Part shown: piece by piece, positions 10,001-18,194 of the stretch
Position numbering within the stretch: the first letter of the stretch is position 1
Layout: every line of letters begins with the position of its first letter
Origin: an uncultured Ruminococcus sp.
Lineage (GTDB): Bacteria > Bacillota > Clostridia > Oscillospirales > Ruminococcaceae
DNA length: 64,000 bases
Reading direction: 5' to 3'
Assembly: GCA_945868475.1 (NCBI GenBank)
Contig: CAMBLM010000009.1
Span: forward strand, 1 to 64,000
Translations under genes and position numbers: made by a program
The notes under the pieces: generated by a model
Database searches by the model: none
What the model saw: the letters and a program-made list of their open reading frames with translations, nothing else
What the model was told of the DNA's origin: nothing

Positions 10001-10941
10001 GCAGGAACAAGCTTTATCTGACTTCCCGAAGCAACATTTTTCACCGATTTTATGTTGCTCCTTGCCTGAACGATGCCGCTGAGCTCTTCATTGTCGATGT
10101 ATTTCTTCGAGCTGAAAAGCACCAGACCTCTTTCGGAAACATCTTCCCCAAGCATTTCATTCAGCCGAGCAACGGAAAGTGTGATACCGATAACACCGTA
10201 AACCGACTTTTCATATATCAGCGGCACAGAATAGGTCACAATTCGCTCATTGCTTCCGTCATCAAATACAAAACTGTCTGCCCAGTAGCCGTAATAACTG
10301 CTGTTTTTGCTCGGGTCTTTGCGCGCCGCCGTAACAGGCTCAATGAAGAATCTGTACTTCACCGCATCGCTCTTGCTGAACGAAAAATCGCTTGTCCAGT
10401 TGATATCGAGCGGAATGTTGTAATGTACCGATACAGATTTGTTTCCCCTCGTCATCACCGAATCAAAATCATCGGCCGAATAGGGGTCTGCGTCCTTTAT
10501 AAACAAGCCGCTGTATGTCGCATTCGTCAGAAAATCGGAATCACCGCAAAGCAGCATAAACACACCGCTCGGTGAACATTCAGCCATATAGTCTATAAGC
10601 TCGCCTGCGTATTTCTCAATGAACATATCCTGCGCGCCCGGGTCGGATAAAAACGCCTCAGCTGAAATTCCCCTCTTGTCAAGAATACCCGAAAGCACAA
10701 CATTCGCATTTGTCACCTCATCGGACATATCGGAAAATTCATGAAGCTTGTTTTTCAGCAAAACACTCTGCTTTACAGCGGAATTGTAAAGATTCTGCTC
10801 CGCCTCGCTGTTGATCTGCCTGAACATCTCGTGCGAATTTGCAGAAAGAACATATATTGCCCCTTGAATAAGCATAACGAACGCAAAAAAACCTGCGATC
10901 AGCTTCAAAGTGCTGTTTTTTTCACTTTTCGCCTTGTCCAT
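7009..10941 (-). CDS. Hybrid sensor histidine kinase/response regulator with degenerate GGDEF-like and GAF-like domains
   Basis: 1310 residues from the ATG at 10941, chosen because GGGGA lies about 10 bases upstream; the longer frame has no ribosome site. Order: TM1 (about 12-32); a large extracellular sensor of about 340 residues, probably Cache-like; TM2 (about 373-395); a PAS-like region; a GGDEF-like domain (starts [13 protein letters not shown]) in which the active motif reads SVSDI and so cannot make cyclic-di-GMP; a GAF-like region; HisKA with H946 in [12 protein letters not shown]; HATPase_c with [16 protein letters not shown] and GTGLGLAI; and a C-terminal receiver with acceptor D1238 in [11 protein letters not shown]. 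It acts at the membrane, with phosphotransfer to its own receiver. No output regulator or Hpt gene is adjacent. The stimulus is unknown. Confidence 0.9.
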   Translation of the reverse strand: MDKAKSEKNSTLKLIAGFFAFVMLIQGAIYVLSANSHEMFRQINSEAEQNLYNSAVKQSVLLKNKLHEFSDMSDEVTNANVVLSGILDKRGISAEAFLSDPGAQDMFIEKYAGELIDYMAECSPSGVFMLLCGDSDFLTNATYSGLFIKDADPYSADDFDSVMTRGNKSVSVHYNIPLDINWTSDFSFSKSDAVKYRFFIEPVTAARKDPSKNSSYYGYWADSFVFDDGSNERIVTYSVPLIYEKSVYGVIGITLSVARLNEMLGEDVSERGLVLFSSKKYIDNEELSGIVQARSNIKSVKNVASGSQIKLVPAEYSDIAYTTENIELEDGRAYCTASEVHLYSKNSYYENTWYVAAVEGENSIYSAYEYMRRHFNVTMIIISAFGLACAIAFVVAVAKSFTKFRDAVKSLGGKDKSEKRVSFRNKELAELYEQVSDMADERREAVLSYEGEHELCSIALRSSNSSIFQYINAEDVFIIFHFDKDRKHCFARRSVFNNFRKRVMEGEVCPEEDINTIVSFLDGQLNEPFRARVYTKDKAIIWDQVSGKAVIEDDEVVRVVACVQNVTETVMEEQRQQMLASRDKITGFYDNDYGYILAKKQVLENGGKFAIVIFSLKNVNEFIRSEGSYYFNGVMEEIAAIIRLFESKDNIIWRMSVSDIAVLVPSNLDGDKGENLNKALSYIDRVYSSEDDASIYCGIGIFQGGKPSEFADAVDNARLASLASEMPSYPRITYYREAQFDLSVRSKLAAANYESSAGISELESEYNPTDNMVSYTINMLEKSKKLTKAIDIIFCKIGRMLDLERIAFFDMNRDRSSVRVFRQWSRYGKIKIVDSAFSLGEGFDELIKLLSAEENIIADKNFYASSNELSSFIAMLRDEGKVLITPVFYNGAPYAFLAFSAVEREHREASIKSMAELSRVISAQVISSRTASENVARSEFFSKMSHEIRTPMNAVMGITRILLDSCELNDEARDYIEQIDSSSHYLLELINSNLELSKIESGKMVVNSLPFDLQTLIDDTETIIRVQTEQKGLYLAVEGTVEHRYVFGDSLKLRQVLINILGNALKFTHNGGITLTVNETGVNNGNVCLHFSVKDMGIGISHENIEKIFDSFEQLDGRITAKYGGTGLGLAISNAYVSMMGGKLNVESELGKGSEFYFDLALPIADKSMVENETAENEDVPIEGRRLLIAEDDEINRMIAVKLLEHEGLVIETAENGEIAVQKFTDSAENYYDAILMDIRMPVMDGLEATRKIRSLDRTDARAIPIIALTANAFDEDIKKSAQCGMNGHLSKPIDIRQIRRVLKAALKKH

Positions 10942-11022
10942 AGATTTTTCATCCCCAATCTGCATAAGATCATATATATAAACGAAAAAAGATATAATTC
11001 GTCCATTTTGATTATTAAAAAT

Positions 11023-11051
11023 ATTATAGCATATATTCAAAAAACAAGCAA
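11023..11051 (-). promoter_or_regulatory. Promoter of the hybrid kinase
   Basis: Minus strand: TTGCTT (11046-11051), 17-base spacer, TATAAT (11023-11028) preceded by TGC (extended -10). It lies back to back with the yloU promoter at 11139-11167. Confidence 0.7.
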
Positions 11052-11138
11052 TAGTTTTTTAATCTTTTCAGCAACTTGTCTAATTTTCTTATGTTTTGTT
11101 AAACAAAGCCGTTTTTGTATTGAAAATTGCTCAAACAC

Positions 11139-11167
11139 TTGAAAAATCGGAGCGAATATGTTATAAT
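11139..11167 (+). promoter_or_regulatory. Sigma-A promoter of yloU-yloV
   Basis: TTGAAA (11139-11144), 17-base spacer, TATAAT (11162-11167), about 30 bases before the start codon. Confidence 0.8.
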
Positions 11168-11198
11168 TGATTTATATGACTATAAGGAGATGATCCTA

Positions 11199-11558
11199 TT
11201 GATCACAGTTGAAAACTATCTCGGCAAGATCGGTATCTCCGAGGATTACCTTGTTTCACTCATCAGCCATACAGCATCACAATGCTTCGGCGTTGCTGAC
11301 CTTAATCCGGTCGATACAAAGAAATATCATCTTGTCAGCCTTTTCAAAAAAGCGGATATAAAGGGCAGACGCGGCGTCAAGCTGTCGGTCGGCGCTGACA
11401 ACAAGATCACCGTTTCGCTGCATATCTCCGTTCTTTACGGAACGAACATCTCCGCCGTTACCGAAAATCTTTCACACAAGATACGCTATACGGTCGAAGA
11501 TAAAACAGAACTCAAGATATCAAAGATCTCCGTCTTTGTTGACGGTATGCTTGAATAA
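11199..11558 (+). CDS. Asp23/Gls24 (YloU-like) envelope stress protein
   Basis: 119 residues from a TTG at 11199. AAGGAGATG sits 8-9 bases upstream, and the only nearby ATG (11190) overlaps that ribosome site. The protein begins ITVENYLGKIGISEDYL and has the compact alternating alpha/beta pattern of the Asp23 family, including the segment VSLHISVLYGTNISAV and the C-terminal KISKISVFVDGM. The family is small, cytoplasmic or membrane-associated and linked to envelope stress, but its biochemical role is unsettled. The conserved partnership with the downstream DAK2-domain gene, 23 bases away, matches yloU-yloV of Bacillus and supports the assignment. Confidence 0.85.
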   Translation: MITVENYLGKIGISEDYLVSLISHTASQCFGVADLNPVDTKKYHLVSLFKKADIKGRRGVKLSVGADNKITVSLHISVLYGTNISAVTENLSHKIRYTVEDKTELKISKISVFVDGMLE

Positions 11559-11581
11559 AGTGTAAAGGGGAATAATAAATA

Positions 11582-13216
11582 GTGATAAGCGGAAAAATGC
11601 TCAGAGAAGCTTTTATATCGGGTGCCGCATCGATCTCCAATAACCGACGTGCCGTGGACGAACTCAACGTCTACCCCGTTCCTGACGGAGATACGGGTAC
11701 AAATATGTCTATGACAATGGGCAATGCAATGCGCGAGCTTGAAGTTATGAACGACAATTGCACCGCGTCCGCAGCAGCGGATACAGCCGCTGCCGCCCTT
11801 CTGAGAGGCGCAAGAGGAAACTCGGGCGTTATCCTCTCCCTCCTGTTCAGAGGATTTTCCAAAGCCTTTAAAGGCAAGAACGAAGTCGGCTGCGCAGACC
11901 TTGCAAACGCTCTTGAACTTGGCGTAAAGGGCGCATATAAAGCCGTAATGAACCCGACTGAGGGTACGATACTCACAGTTGCAAGACTTGCATCGGAAAA
12001 AGCATCTCAGCTCGCACCGACAGCCGAAAGCGAAGTACAGCTCTGGAGTGCTGTCTGCGATGAAGCGGATAAAGCTCTCGCACAGACCCCGGAAATGCTC
12101 CCCGTACTCAAAAAAGCAGGCGTAGTCGATGCAGGCGGAAAGGGTCTTATCATCATCTGGCGCGCAATGCTCGATGTTTTCAGCGGCGAAAAAGCCGTCG
12201 AAGACGAAAAAACAAAGGAAAGCTCCACCACCAAGACCGCAGTCGGCGACTTTGACGAGGAGATCAACTTCACCTACTGCACGGAATTCATCGTAAATAA
12301 GAATCCCGACTGTCCCGATGCTTCACGTCTGAGAGCATTTCTCGAAACTATCGGCGACTGCGTTGTTGCCGTCGATGACGAGGATATAATCAAAGTCCAC
12401 GTCCATACCGACCACCCGGGCAAGGCTATTGAAGAGGCTATCATCTTCGGCGCACTCACCAACCTCAAAATAGACAATATGCGCCACCAGCATAAGAATA
12501 AGCAGAAAGAAGCCGCCGTTATGAAGGTGCGTGAGTTCACTCCTGCCGCACCCGAAAAACCATTCGGCTTCGTAGCCGTAGCTTCGGGAAAAGGCATCGA
12601 AGACCTCTTCACCAATCTTGGCGCGGATAATATCGTAACGGGCGGTCAGACAATGAACCCCTCAACGGACGATATCCTTAAAGCTATCCTTGCGACCCCG
12701 GCAGAAACAGTTTTTGTTCTCCCAAACAATAAAAATATCATCATGGCAGCCGAACAGGCGGTAAAGCTCGCCGACAGACGTGTCTGCGTCCTCCAGACGA
12801 AAACAATACCGCAGGGTCTTACCGCAATGATGAACTTCGACCCGTCTGCGGACTATGAGTCCAACCGTATGAATATGTCAAAGGCACTCGAAAATGTTTC
12901 AACGGGACTTGTAACATTCGCAGCGCGCGACAGTGACTTCGACGGAAAGAATATCAAAAAGGGCGAGATACTCGGACTTGAAAACGGAAAGCTAGCCGTT
13001 ACCGATAAGGAAGTAACCAAAGCCGCATATAAGCTTATCAAGAAAATGATAACGGGCGAATCCTCGTTCGTTACCATTATCAGCGGCGCAGATACCGACG
13101 ACGAAAACACCGAAGCCCTCACCGAACTTGTTCAGACAAAGTTCGGCGACAAAGTGGAAGTAATGAACGTAAACGGCGGACAGCCTGTGTACTATTATAT
13201 AATCTCGGTTGAATAA
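11582..13216 (+). CDS. DAK2-domain protein, fatty acid kinase subunit FakA-like (YloV)
   Basis: 544 residues from GTG at 11582 with AAAGGGGAA upstream. The N-terminal DAK2 nucleotide-binding domain carries NVYPVPDGDTGTNM (about 28-41), where the aspartates bind Mg-ATP, and LLRGARGNSGVILS (about 73-86). A middle domain contains the KVHVHTDHPG segment (about 267-276), and a C-terminal DegV-like domain follows. In Staphylococcus, FakA is the ATP-binding subunit that phosphorylates fatty acids held by a FakB (DegV-family) partner for entry into phospholipid synthesis. No fakB gene lies in this window. It is co-transcribed with yloU and ends at a strong terminator. Confidence 0.88.
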   Translation: MISGKMLREAFISGAASISNNRRAVDELNVYPVPDGDTGTNMSMTMGNAMRELEVMNDNCTASAAADTAAAALLRGARGNSGVILSLLFRGFSKAFKGKNEVGCADLANALELGVKGAYKAVMNPTEGTILTVARLASEKASQLAPTAESEVQLWSAVCDEADKALAQTPEMLPVLKKAGVVDAGGKGLIIIWRAMLDVFSGEKAVEDEKTKESSTTKTAVGDFDEEINFTYCTEFIVNKNPDCPDASRLRAFLETIGDCVVAVDDEDIIKVHVHTDHPGKAIEEAIIFGALTNLKIDNMRHQHKNKQKEAAVMKVREFTPAAPEKPFGFVAVASGKGIEDLFTNLGADNIVTGGQTMNPSTDDILKAILATPAETVFVLPNNKNIIMAAEQAVKLADRRVCVLQTKTIPQGLTAMMNFDPSADYESNRMNMSKALENVSTGLVTFAARDSDFDGKNIKKGEILGLENGKLAVTDKEVTKAAYKLIKKMITGESSFVTIISGADTDDENTEALTELVQTKFGDKVEVMNVNGGQPVYYYIISVE

Positions 13217-13217
13217 A

Positions 13218-13252
13218 ACAAAACCTCGGGTCAGTCACCCGAGGTTTTGTAT
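13218..13252 (+). terminator. Rho-independent terminator after yloV
   Basis: ACAAAACCTCGGGT (13218-13231) pairs with ACCCGAGGTTTTGT (13237-13250). The A-run on one side and T-run on the other make it potentially bidirectional. Confidence 0.85.
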
Positions 13253-13259
13253 TCAAAAA

Positions 13260-13290
13260 CAGCACCGTACAAATTCTGTGTACGGTGCTG
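13260..13290. repeat. Second stem-loop after yloV
   Basis: CAGCACCGTAC (13260-13270) pairs with GTACGGTGCTG (13280-13290), 10 bases after the terminator. It lacks a T-run and directly precedes an inverted-repeat element. It may reinforce termination in either direction. Confidence 0.6.
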
Positions 13291-13299
13291 AATTATTTA

Positions 13300-13507
13300 T
13301 ACTAATCTTTGATCGTTCTATAGACAAAGCCGACAGATAGAATAAATCCAATCAGGTCACTGTGTGGACAAGGTCACTGCGTGGACAAGGTCACTGCGTG
13401 GACCTTGATAACGACCGCAGTAAGGCTTGCCGCCTTGCAAGGGAGTTAGACGCCGAGTGGATTTATTATAGCCGAGGATTTGCCTATAGGTTGATCAGAG
13501 ATTAGTA
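13300..13507. repeat. MITE-like element, family C copy 1 (208 bp)
   Basis: The left end TACTAATCTTTGATC and the right end, read on the other strand as TACTAATCTCTGATC, are imperfect inverted repeats extending about 50 bases (both continue to CTATAG.CAAA and ATAAATCC). The element is flanked by TA. The interior holds a 17-bp tandem repeat (13355-13403). No coding capacity is evident. It ends 10 bases from the chemoreceptor stop codon. A second, shorter copy is at 63660-63804. Confidence 0.75.
13355..13403. repeat. 17-bp tandem repeat, about 2.9 copies
   Basis: The unit GGTCACTGCGTGGACAA occurs at 13355, 13372 and 13389 with a single C/T difference in the first copy and a truncated third. It is absent from the related element at 63660. 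Confidence 0.85.
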
Positions 13508-13516
13508 TTACAATAT

Positions 13517-15469
13517 TTACTGCAATATCCTGAACATTGCGACCTGATCCGCAAGTACCTGCGACTGTCCGTTGAGTTCTTCACACGATGCAGCGCTTTC
13601 TTCTGCGGTAGCGGAATTCTGCTGTACAACTTCTGAGATCTGCGCAATGCCTGCGTTGATCTGCCCGATAGCAGATGCCTGTTCCTCCGATGCGGCATAT
13701 ATTTTTCCGACAAGTTCCTTGGAAGTTGCAGACATTTCCGAAACTCTTCCCATAAGCTCTACCGTATCCGCAACTACCGCGCTGCCCTTGGCAACGGACT
13801 CCATTGTTTCGGTTATGATAACAGCTGTTCTCTTTGTTGCTTCGTCCGACTTTGTTGCAAGATTTCTTACCTCATCGGCAACAACAGCAAAGCCCTTGCC
13901 TGCTTCACCTGCTCTTGCAGCCTCAACAGCGGCATTGAGCGCAAGAATATTGGTCTGGAATGCAATATCTTCGATAGCTTTGATAATGTTGTTGATCTGA
14001 TCGGATTTTTCCTTGATATCCTCCATTGCAGTCCGCATACGCTCCATTTCCGCAGCCTGCTCGCTGATAAGTTCGTCCGACTGCGCCGCACAGTTGTCCG
14101 CCTCTCTTGCATTTTCGGTATTGTTTTCGATCTTCTCTGCGATCTCACTGATAGTTGCCGAAAGCTCCTCGATCGCAGCAGCCTGACGTGTCGTACCCTC
14201 TGCAAGAAGCTGCGAGCCGTTGGATATCTGTGATGAACCTGCGGAAACCTCGCTTGCCGAAACACTGAGACCTCCGATAACATCACTGAGTTTTCTGCAG
14301 ATTTCATCTGCGGATTTTTTCATCTCAACGAAATCGCCCTGATATTCTACCGCAGGCTGGACGGTGAAGTCGCCGTCAGCCATCGCTGACATTACTCTGT
14401 TTATATCGGAAAGATACATTGCAAGCGTATCTTTCATTCTTACCATTTCCTTGAGCATCGAACCTATTTCATCCTTGGAATACTTAACGTTAGAGGTATC
14501 GAAGCCGATATCTCCGTTCGCCATCTGTCCAAGTACATTGCAGGCGCTTTCAATAGGTTTGGATATTACCCTGAATGTATACATGGCAAGCAGACCGCCG
14601 CATACAATACAAACCGCAATTCCGATGATAACGGAAATTATTGTAACTCTTCGTACATTTGCATCATTTTCCGCAGTCTGTGAACCGCAGAAGACAGCAC
14701 CGATTATGTTTCCGTCCGTATCAAGGAACGGTTCATAGATAGTGTAATATTCTGCTCCGAGAATTTCAGTTCTGCCATCATATTTTTCGCCGTTGTCAAT
14801 AACTGCGCTTCTTACCTTGTCCGACATCTGCGTTCCGACAACTCTCTCGCCGTTTTCATCAATGATAGTAGTAGAGATCCGAGTATCTCCGCCGAAAATA
14901 GTTATATCATATCCGACAACGTTCTTTATTTCATCAATGACCGACGGGCGTGTGAAATCGGCTGCAACGATCGCTTTTCCGACAGGATAGCTGAGACTGT
15001 TCAGAACAGGCTTTTCGCAAACATAGTAAATGTCATTTCCGTTCTTGATATAGCCGCTGAATTCTTCTTTTTCAAGAAGCGGCATAAATGCCTCCGTGTC
15101 AACACCCTCACTCGACCAAAGAACATTTTTGTCTGTGTCGGTAAAAATGCCTATGTAACTGTCATTCGGCAATTCCTCGGTAAATCTGTCGCCGATGACA
15201 TTTCCTCTGTCAACATCGAAAGCACGGGAGAAATCCTTGTTATCGCACAGCGTTGCAGCGATTATCCCAGCCTGCGTTTCCGCTGTCGCTATATCGTCCT
15301 TGATAAGATTAACACCGATCTGCGCTTCCTTTTTCAAAGCATTATCGTTTATCTTACTGATATAAAAGGAACAAAAGATGATAACGAGCGCAACCGCAAA
15401 GATCACTGACGAATCGATCACCAGTATAAAATTTCTTCCGAGTTTGCCAAGCTTTGATTTTCTCTTCAT
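13517..15469 (-). CDS. Methyl-accepting chemotaxis protein
   Basis: 650 residues from ATG at 15469; the upstream in-frame GTG is part of the ribosome site GGGTGAT. Order: TM1 (about 14-36); an extracellular Cache-type sensor (about 40-270) with [15 protein letters not shown]-like sequence; TM2 (about 274-297, [20 protein letters not shown]); HAMP (about 298-360); and a long cytoplasmic coiled-coil signalling domain. Its hairpin tip carries the invariant [20 protein letters not shown] region (around 500-520). The family controls CheA kinase activity in response to ligands. No che genes are in the window. It has its own promoter at 15536-15564. The 3' side runs into the inverted-repeat element at 13300-13507. 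Confidence 0.95.
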   Translation of the reverse strand: MKRKSKLGKLGRNFILVIDSSVIFAVALVIIFCSFYISKINDNALKKEAQIGVNLIKDDIATAETQAGIIAATLCDNKDFSRAFDVDRGNVIGDRFTEELPNDSYIGIFTDTDKNVLWSSEGVDTEAFMPLLEKEEFSGYIKNGNDIYYVCEKPVLNSLSYPVGKAIVAADFTRPSVIDEIKNVVGYDITIFGGDTRISTTIIDENGERVVGTQMSDKVRSAVIDNGEKYDGRTEILGAEYYTIYEPFLDTDGNIIGAVFCGSQTAENDANVRRVTIISVIIGIAVCIVCGGLLAMYTFRVISKPIESACNVLGQMANGDIGFDTSNVKYSKDEIGSMLKEMVRMKDTLAMYLSDINRVMSAMADGDFTVQPAVEYQGDFVEMKKSADEICRKLSDVIGGLSVSASEVSAGSSQISNGSQLLAEGTTRQAAAIEELSATISEIAEKIENNTENAREADNCAAQSDELISEQAAEMERMRTAMEDIKEKSDQINNIIKAIEDIAFQTNILALNAAVEAARAGEAGKGFAVVADEVRNLATKSDEATKRTAVIITETMESVAKGSAVVADTVELMGRVSEMSATSKELVGKIYAASEEQASAIGQINAGIAQISEVVQQNSATAEESAASCEELNGQSQVLADQVAMFRILQ

Positions 15470-15487
15470 AATATCACCCACAATTAT

Positions 15488-15516
15488 AAAGTCCGCTTCA
15501 AGATTTAACGGACTTT
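15488..15516 (-). promoter_or_regulatory. Leader hairpin of the chemoreceptor mRNA
   Basis: AAAGTCCG (15488-15495) and CGGACTTT (15509-15516) pair between the promoter and the ribosome site of the chemoreceptor. It lies about 15 bases before the GGGTGAT ribosome site, so it could influence initiation. Function is unproven. Confidence 0.45.
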
Positions 15517-15535
15517 ATTTATTAGATTATTCAAC

Positions 15536-15564
15536 ATTTTAGCATATTAGTATTAATTAGTCAA
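15536..15564 (-). promoter_or_regulatory. Sigma-A promoter of the chemoreceptor
   Basis: Minus strand: TTGACT (15559-15564), 17-base spacer, TAAAAT (15536-15541). It is a housekeeping-type promoter, not a flagellar sigma-28 type. Confidence 0.75.
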
Positions 15565-15610
15565 TACTAAAAAAGAAAATTGTTCATTTTTCACAAAATT
15601 TTATACATTT

Positions 15611-16258
15611 TTACGGTATCAGGAAACCGTTTTCGATTGCCTTATCGAGCAGATCATCGACCATTTTGCCAAGCTCAGCCGAACCGTCTTTAACTATGTC
15701 AAAACGCTTCCTCACCTGCGAGGAGTTTACACCATGCTCTTTCCAGGAGTAGCCCTCCCTCGAATAGTTGAGCAAAAGCGGCTGTATCCTGTCCATCGCA
15801 TTTGAGAAACGCGCCTCGGGAGTGTCATTTCTCTCAAATTCATCCCAGAGCGCACGGTATTCCGCAGCCTGCTCCTCGGGCAGCGTTCCGAATATCTTCT
15901 CTGCCGCAGCTTTTTCGCGAGCCTCCTTGGTCTTTGCGCCCTCATCATCGTAGCAGTAGGTGTCACCTGCGTAAATTTCCACAGCATCGTGAACGAGAAC
16001 CATTTTCATCACCTTTGTGATATCAACAGGCTCGTTTGAATATTCCGCAAGCACCGCCGCCGCGATCGCAAGCGAAAACGAGTGTTCGGCATCATTTTCA
16101 CGGCGCGGCAAAGGCTTTTTCTCCTTGAAATTATCATCAAATTCCTTTGAACCCTGCGGAAGATCATCACAGAGAATATATGTCTGGCGGTAAACATTTT
16201 TCAGCTTGTCGAGCGTCAGCAGAAATTCAAGCTGCTTTTTCAAGCGTTCGTTTTCCAT
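15611..16258 (-). CDS. HD-domain phosphohydrolase (YfbR/HDDC2-like)
   Basis: 215 residues. HD-domain metal-binding residues are visible: NDAEHSFSLA (His at about 60) and VLVHDAVEIYAGDTY (His-Asp at about 88-89), followed by a distal Asp in NAMDRIQPLL. Length and motifs match the HD_3 family that includes the 5'-deoxynucleotidase YfbR. Substrates of individual members vary, so nucleotidase activity is only likely. The start codon directly abuts the stop of the SDR gene (TAA-ATG), which implies translational coupling. Its ribosome site AAGGGGGATG lies within the SDR coding end. Confidence 0.85.
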   Translation of the reverse strand: MENERLKKQLEFLLTLDKLKNVYRQTYILCDDLPQGSKEFDDNFKEKKPLPRRENDAEHSFSLAIAAAVLAEYSNEPVDITKVMKMVLVHDAVEIYAGDTYCYDDEGAKTKEAREKAAAEKIFGTLPEEQAAEYRALWDEFERNDTPEARFSNAMDRIQPLLLNYSREGYSWKEHGVNSSQVRKRFDIVKDGSAELGKMVDDLLDKAIENGFLIP

Positions 16259-17017
16259 TTAAACATCCCCCTTTTTCTTCTGCATAAAGCCTGCTATCTT
16301 TGCAAGAAGCATCGGCGGCAGGAAACCTGCACCGTAATCGGCAATTTTCATTTTCAGCGTCGGGATAATGAGCGTTTTTCGCGCAAACATTCCCTCAACT
16401 GCACATTTTGCGGCATATTCAGCCGTGATTCCCTTTAACGCGAACGTAACTCCTGCCGTGTTGTTGAAATTTGTATCAACCGGACCCGGGCAAAGCGCAC
16501 TCACCGAAACATGACTGCCCTCATTTTTAAGCTCCGCACTTACAGCCTCAGTCAGACGGACAACATAGTTCTTCGTGCAGTAATAAGTTGCCATATAAGG
16601 ACCGGGCATAAAGCCTGCCGATGAAGCAACGTTGAGGATATACCCCCTGTCACGCTTGCGGAAATCTTTCAGAAACAGCTTTTGCAGAATGTGAACAGCC
16701 GTAACGTTGACCTCTATCATTTCAATTTCACGTTCAAGATCAGTTTCCGCAAATTTTCCGAAAAGTCCGAAACCTGCGTTGTTTATAAGAATATCGATGT
16801 TGTATTTTTTCGCTTCGTCATAAAGTCGGTAACATTCCTCGGCTTTTGAAAGATCGGCAGGGATCACCTTTACCCTTTTTTCGCCTATCTCATCGCGAAG
16901 CTTTGCAAGAGCCTCATAATTTCTTCCCGAAATAACAAGCCTGATACCTCTTTTGGCAAGCTCGCGCGCAATTTCACGTCCGATCCCCGAGCTTGCACCT
17001 GTAATAAGTGCTGTCAT
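16259..17017 (-). CDS. Short-chain dehydrogenase/reductase
   Basis: 252 residues. The classical SDR fold is clear: N-terminal cofactor motif TGASSGIG (about 6-13), an NNAG motif (about 78-81), and catalytic residues in the order Ser (NVASSAGF), Tyr and Lys (YYCTKNY). Arg in SGRN after the second strand suggests NADPH preference. It resembles the DltE/YqjQ-like oxidoreductases acting on unknown carbonyl substrates. The C-terminus is basic (QKKKGD). It lies in a run with the ArsC-like gene upstream and the HD gene downstream, all on the minus strand with little spacing. Confidence 0.88.
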   Translation of the reverse strand: MTALITGASSGIGREIARELAKRGIRLVISGRNYEALAKLRDEIGEKRVKVIPADLSKAEECYRLYDEAKKYNIDILINNAGFGLFGKFAETDLEREIEMIEVNVTAVHILQKLFLKDFRKRDRGYILNVASSAGFMPGPYMATYYCTKNYVVRLTEAVSAELKNEGSHVSVSALCPGPVDTNFNNTAGVTFALKGITAEYAAKCAVEGMFARKTLIIPTLKMKIADYGAGFLPPMLLAKIAGFMQKKKGDV

Positions 17018-17054
17018 ATTTTTATCCTTTCCGAATCATGCAAAAGCATTCATA

Positions 17055-17399
17055 TCATTTGCTTTCCTTAATAAATTCTTCCCATTTTTCGGGCGCATAT
17101 CCGACCGAAGCCTTTTTTCCGCAGCGAACGATAGGTGTCCTGTATAACTTTGGACATTCGCAAAGCTTGTCATACTTCGCATCGTCAAGAAGATACTTTA
17201 TGCTGCAGTAGTCCTTTGAGTTTGTATCAATTACAGCATCAATGCTGCCGAGAGCCTTTACAACGCTGTCAAATTCGCCCTTGCTCAGACCCTTTGAAAG
17301 AATGTCAACGCTCTGGACCTTGATGTTTCTCTCCTTAAACCAGCGTTCCGCCTTTTTCGTGTCGAAGCACTTGGATTTTCCGAATATCTGTATAGCCAT
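17055..17399 (-). CDS. ArsC/Spx-family thioredoxin-fold protein
   Basis: 114 residues, the usual size. It begins IQIFGKSKCFDTKKAERWF with a single cysteine (residue 11), where arsenate reductases have their nucleophile. The C-terminal half carries YRTPIVRCGKKASVGY, the conserved R-T-P-I-V-R signature of the ArsC-related family. The Spx CXXC redox pair is absent, so an RNA-polymerase-binding Spx role is not indicated. True arsenate reduction is also unproven because no ars operon is present. It lies 37 bases upstream of the SDR gene, and a hairpin with a T-run lies just upstream of it. Confidence 0.85.
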   Translation of the reverse strand: MAIQIFGKSKCFDTKKAERWFKERNIKVQSVDILSKGLSKGEFDSVVKALGSIDAVIDTNSKDYCSIKYLLDDAKYDKLCECPKLYRTPIVRCGKKASVGYAPEKWEEFIKESK

Positions 17400-17414
17400 A
17401 GCTTACCCTTTCCT

Positions 17415-17448
17415 CATAAAAATATCGCTGCCGAAACTGACGGCAGCG
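17415..17448 (-). terminator. Terminator or attenuator between the FliD-like and ArsC-like genes
   Basis: CGCTGCCG (17426-17433) pairs with CGGCAGCG (17441-17448). On the minus strand it is followed by ATATTTTTATG. It directly follows the FliD-like gene and leaves only about 15 bases to the ArsC-like start, so termination is probably partial. Confidence 0.75.
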
Positions 17449-17457
17449 ACCTTTTCG

Positions 17458-18156
17458 TTAGATTTTTTCGCTGAACATTGAGCTTAACGAGAATATAGTT
17501 CCGTAATCGAACTTACCCTCCTGATTGTAGTTCACGACCTGAGCCTTGAGAGTTGCAGCCTTGCTTATCTGATTTGCCCTGTCGGCAGCTTTCGCCGTGA
17601 ATGAGTAGCTGCCGCCGAGGAGCGACTTCACCGAATTGGTATCCGCACCTTTCAGCGTGTCCTCATTCAGAGTCAGCTTGTTGTCCGAGCCGACCTTTAA
17701 ACCTATCCTGCCGAGTGCGGCGGAATAAGCCTTTGCCGTGTTCGTCATATAAACGCCCTTTTTGAGCGCGTCAACACTCTCCGACTTCTGTAAGCTGTCA
17801 ACAACGGAATTGTAATCCTCGACAAAGCTTTTTACATTTGATACGAGCTTGTCTTTGTCCTCAAAGTCAGCCTTTGAAGCGGATGCAAGCACGGAAGCAC
17901 TCTTTCCGAGATCAGTCGCATCGGAAGCAAGCTGCTTTTCGCTCTCATAAGTTCCGACATCACTGCCCGAGAAAGCCTTCTCGTACTCCTTTATCATATT
18001 TTTCTGATAATCTTTTGAGCGTACCTGATCGACCTTCTTCATCAGTGCAAGAAGATCACTCGTCGAATTGGTCTGCGAATAGCTCTTTTTGCTGTAATTC
18101 GACGAAAGAAGAGAAGTGTACATTGCATTGGACTTATAAGCATTGATTCCGTACAT
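17458..18156 (-). CDS. Orphan protein with FliD (flagellar cap) C-terminal-like region
   Basis: 232 residues, Ser/Lys/Asp-rich, with a short Tyr/Ser-rich N-terminus (MYGINAYKSNAMYTSLLSS) and no signal peptide or cysteine. The second half shows the pattern typical of FliD C-terminal domains: VKSFVEDYNSVVDSLQK (about 102-118), then IGLKVGSDNKLTLNEDTLKG (about 145-165), where FliD proteins have L-G-I-x-x-x-x-D-G-x-L-x-x-D, and a closing helical segment. At 232 residues it is about half a normal FliD. There are no flagellar genes around it. It could be a relic, a secreted filament-like protein, or a structural mimic. The GGGAGGAAT ribosome site supports the start. Confidence 0.7.
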   Translation of the reverse strand: MYGINAYKSNAMYTSLLSSNYSKKSYSQTNSTSDLLALMKKVDQVRSKDYQKNMIKEYEKAFSGSDVGTYESEKQLASDATDLGKSASVLASASKADFEDKDKLVSNVKSFVEDYNSVVDSLQKSESVDALKKGVYMTNTAKAYSAALGRIGLKVGSDNKLTLNEDTLKGADTNSVKSLLGGSYSFTAKAADRANQISKAATLKAQVVNYNQEGKFDYGTIFSLSSMFSEKI

Positions 18157-18194
18157 TGTCCGATTCCTCCCGGTTATTCAGCGTTTTTTGTCTT

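Noticed and set aside
13355-13403. CRISPR array
   Set aside because: The 17-bp units are directly adjacent without unique spacers and there are no cas genes; it is a tandem repeat.
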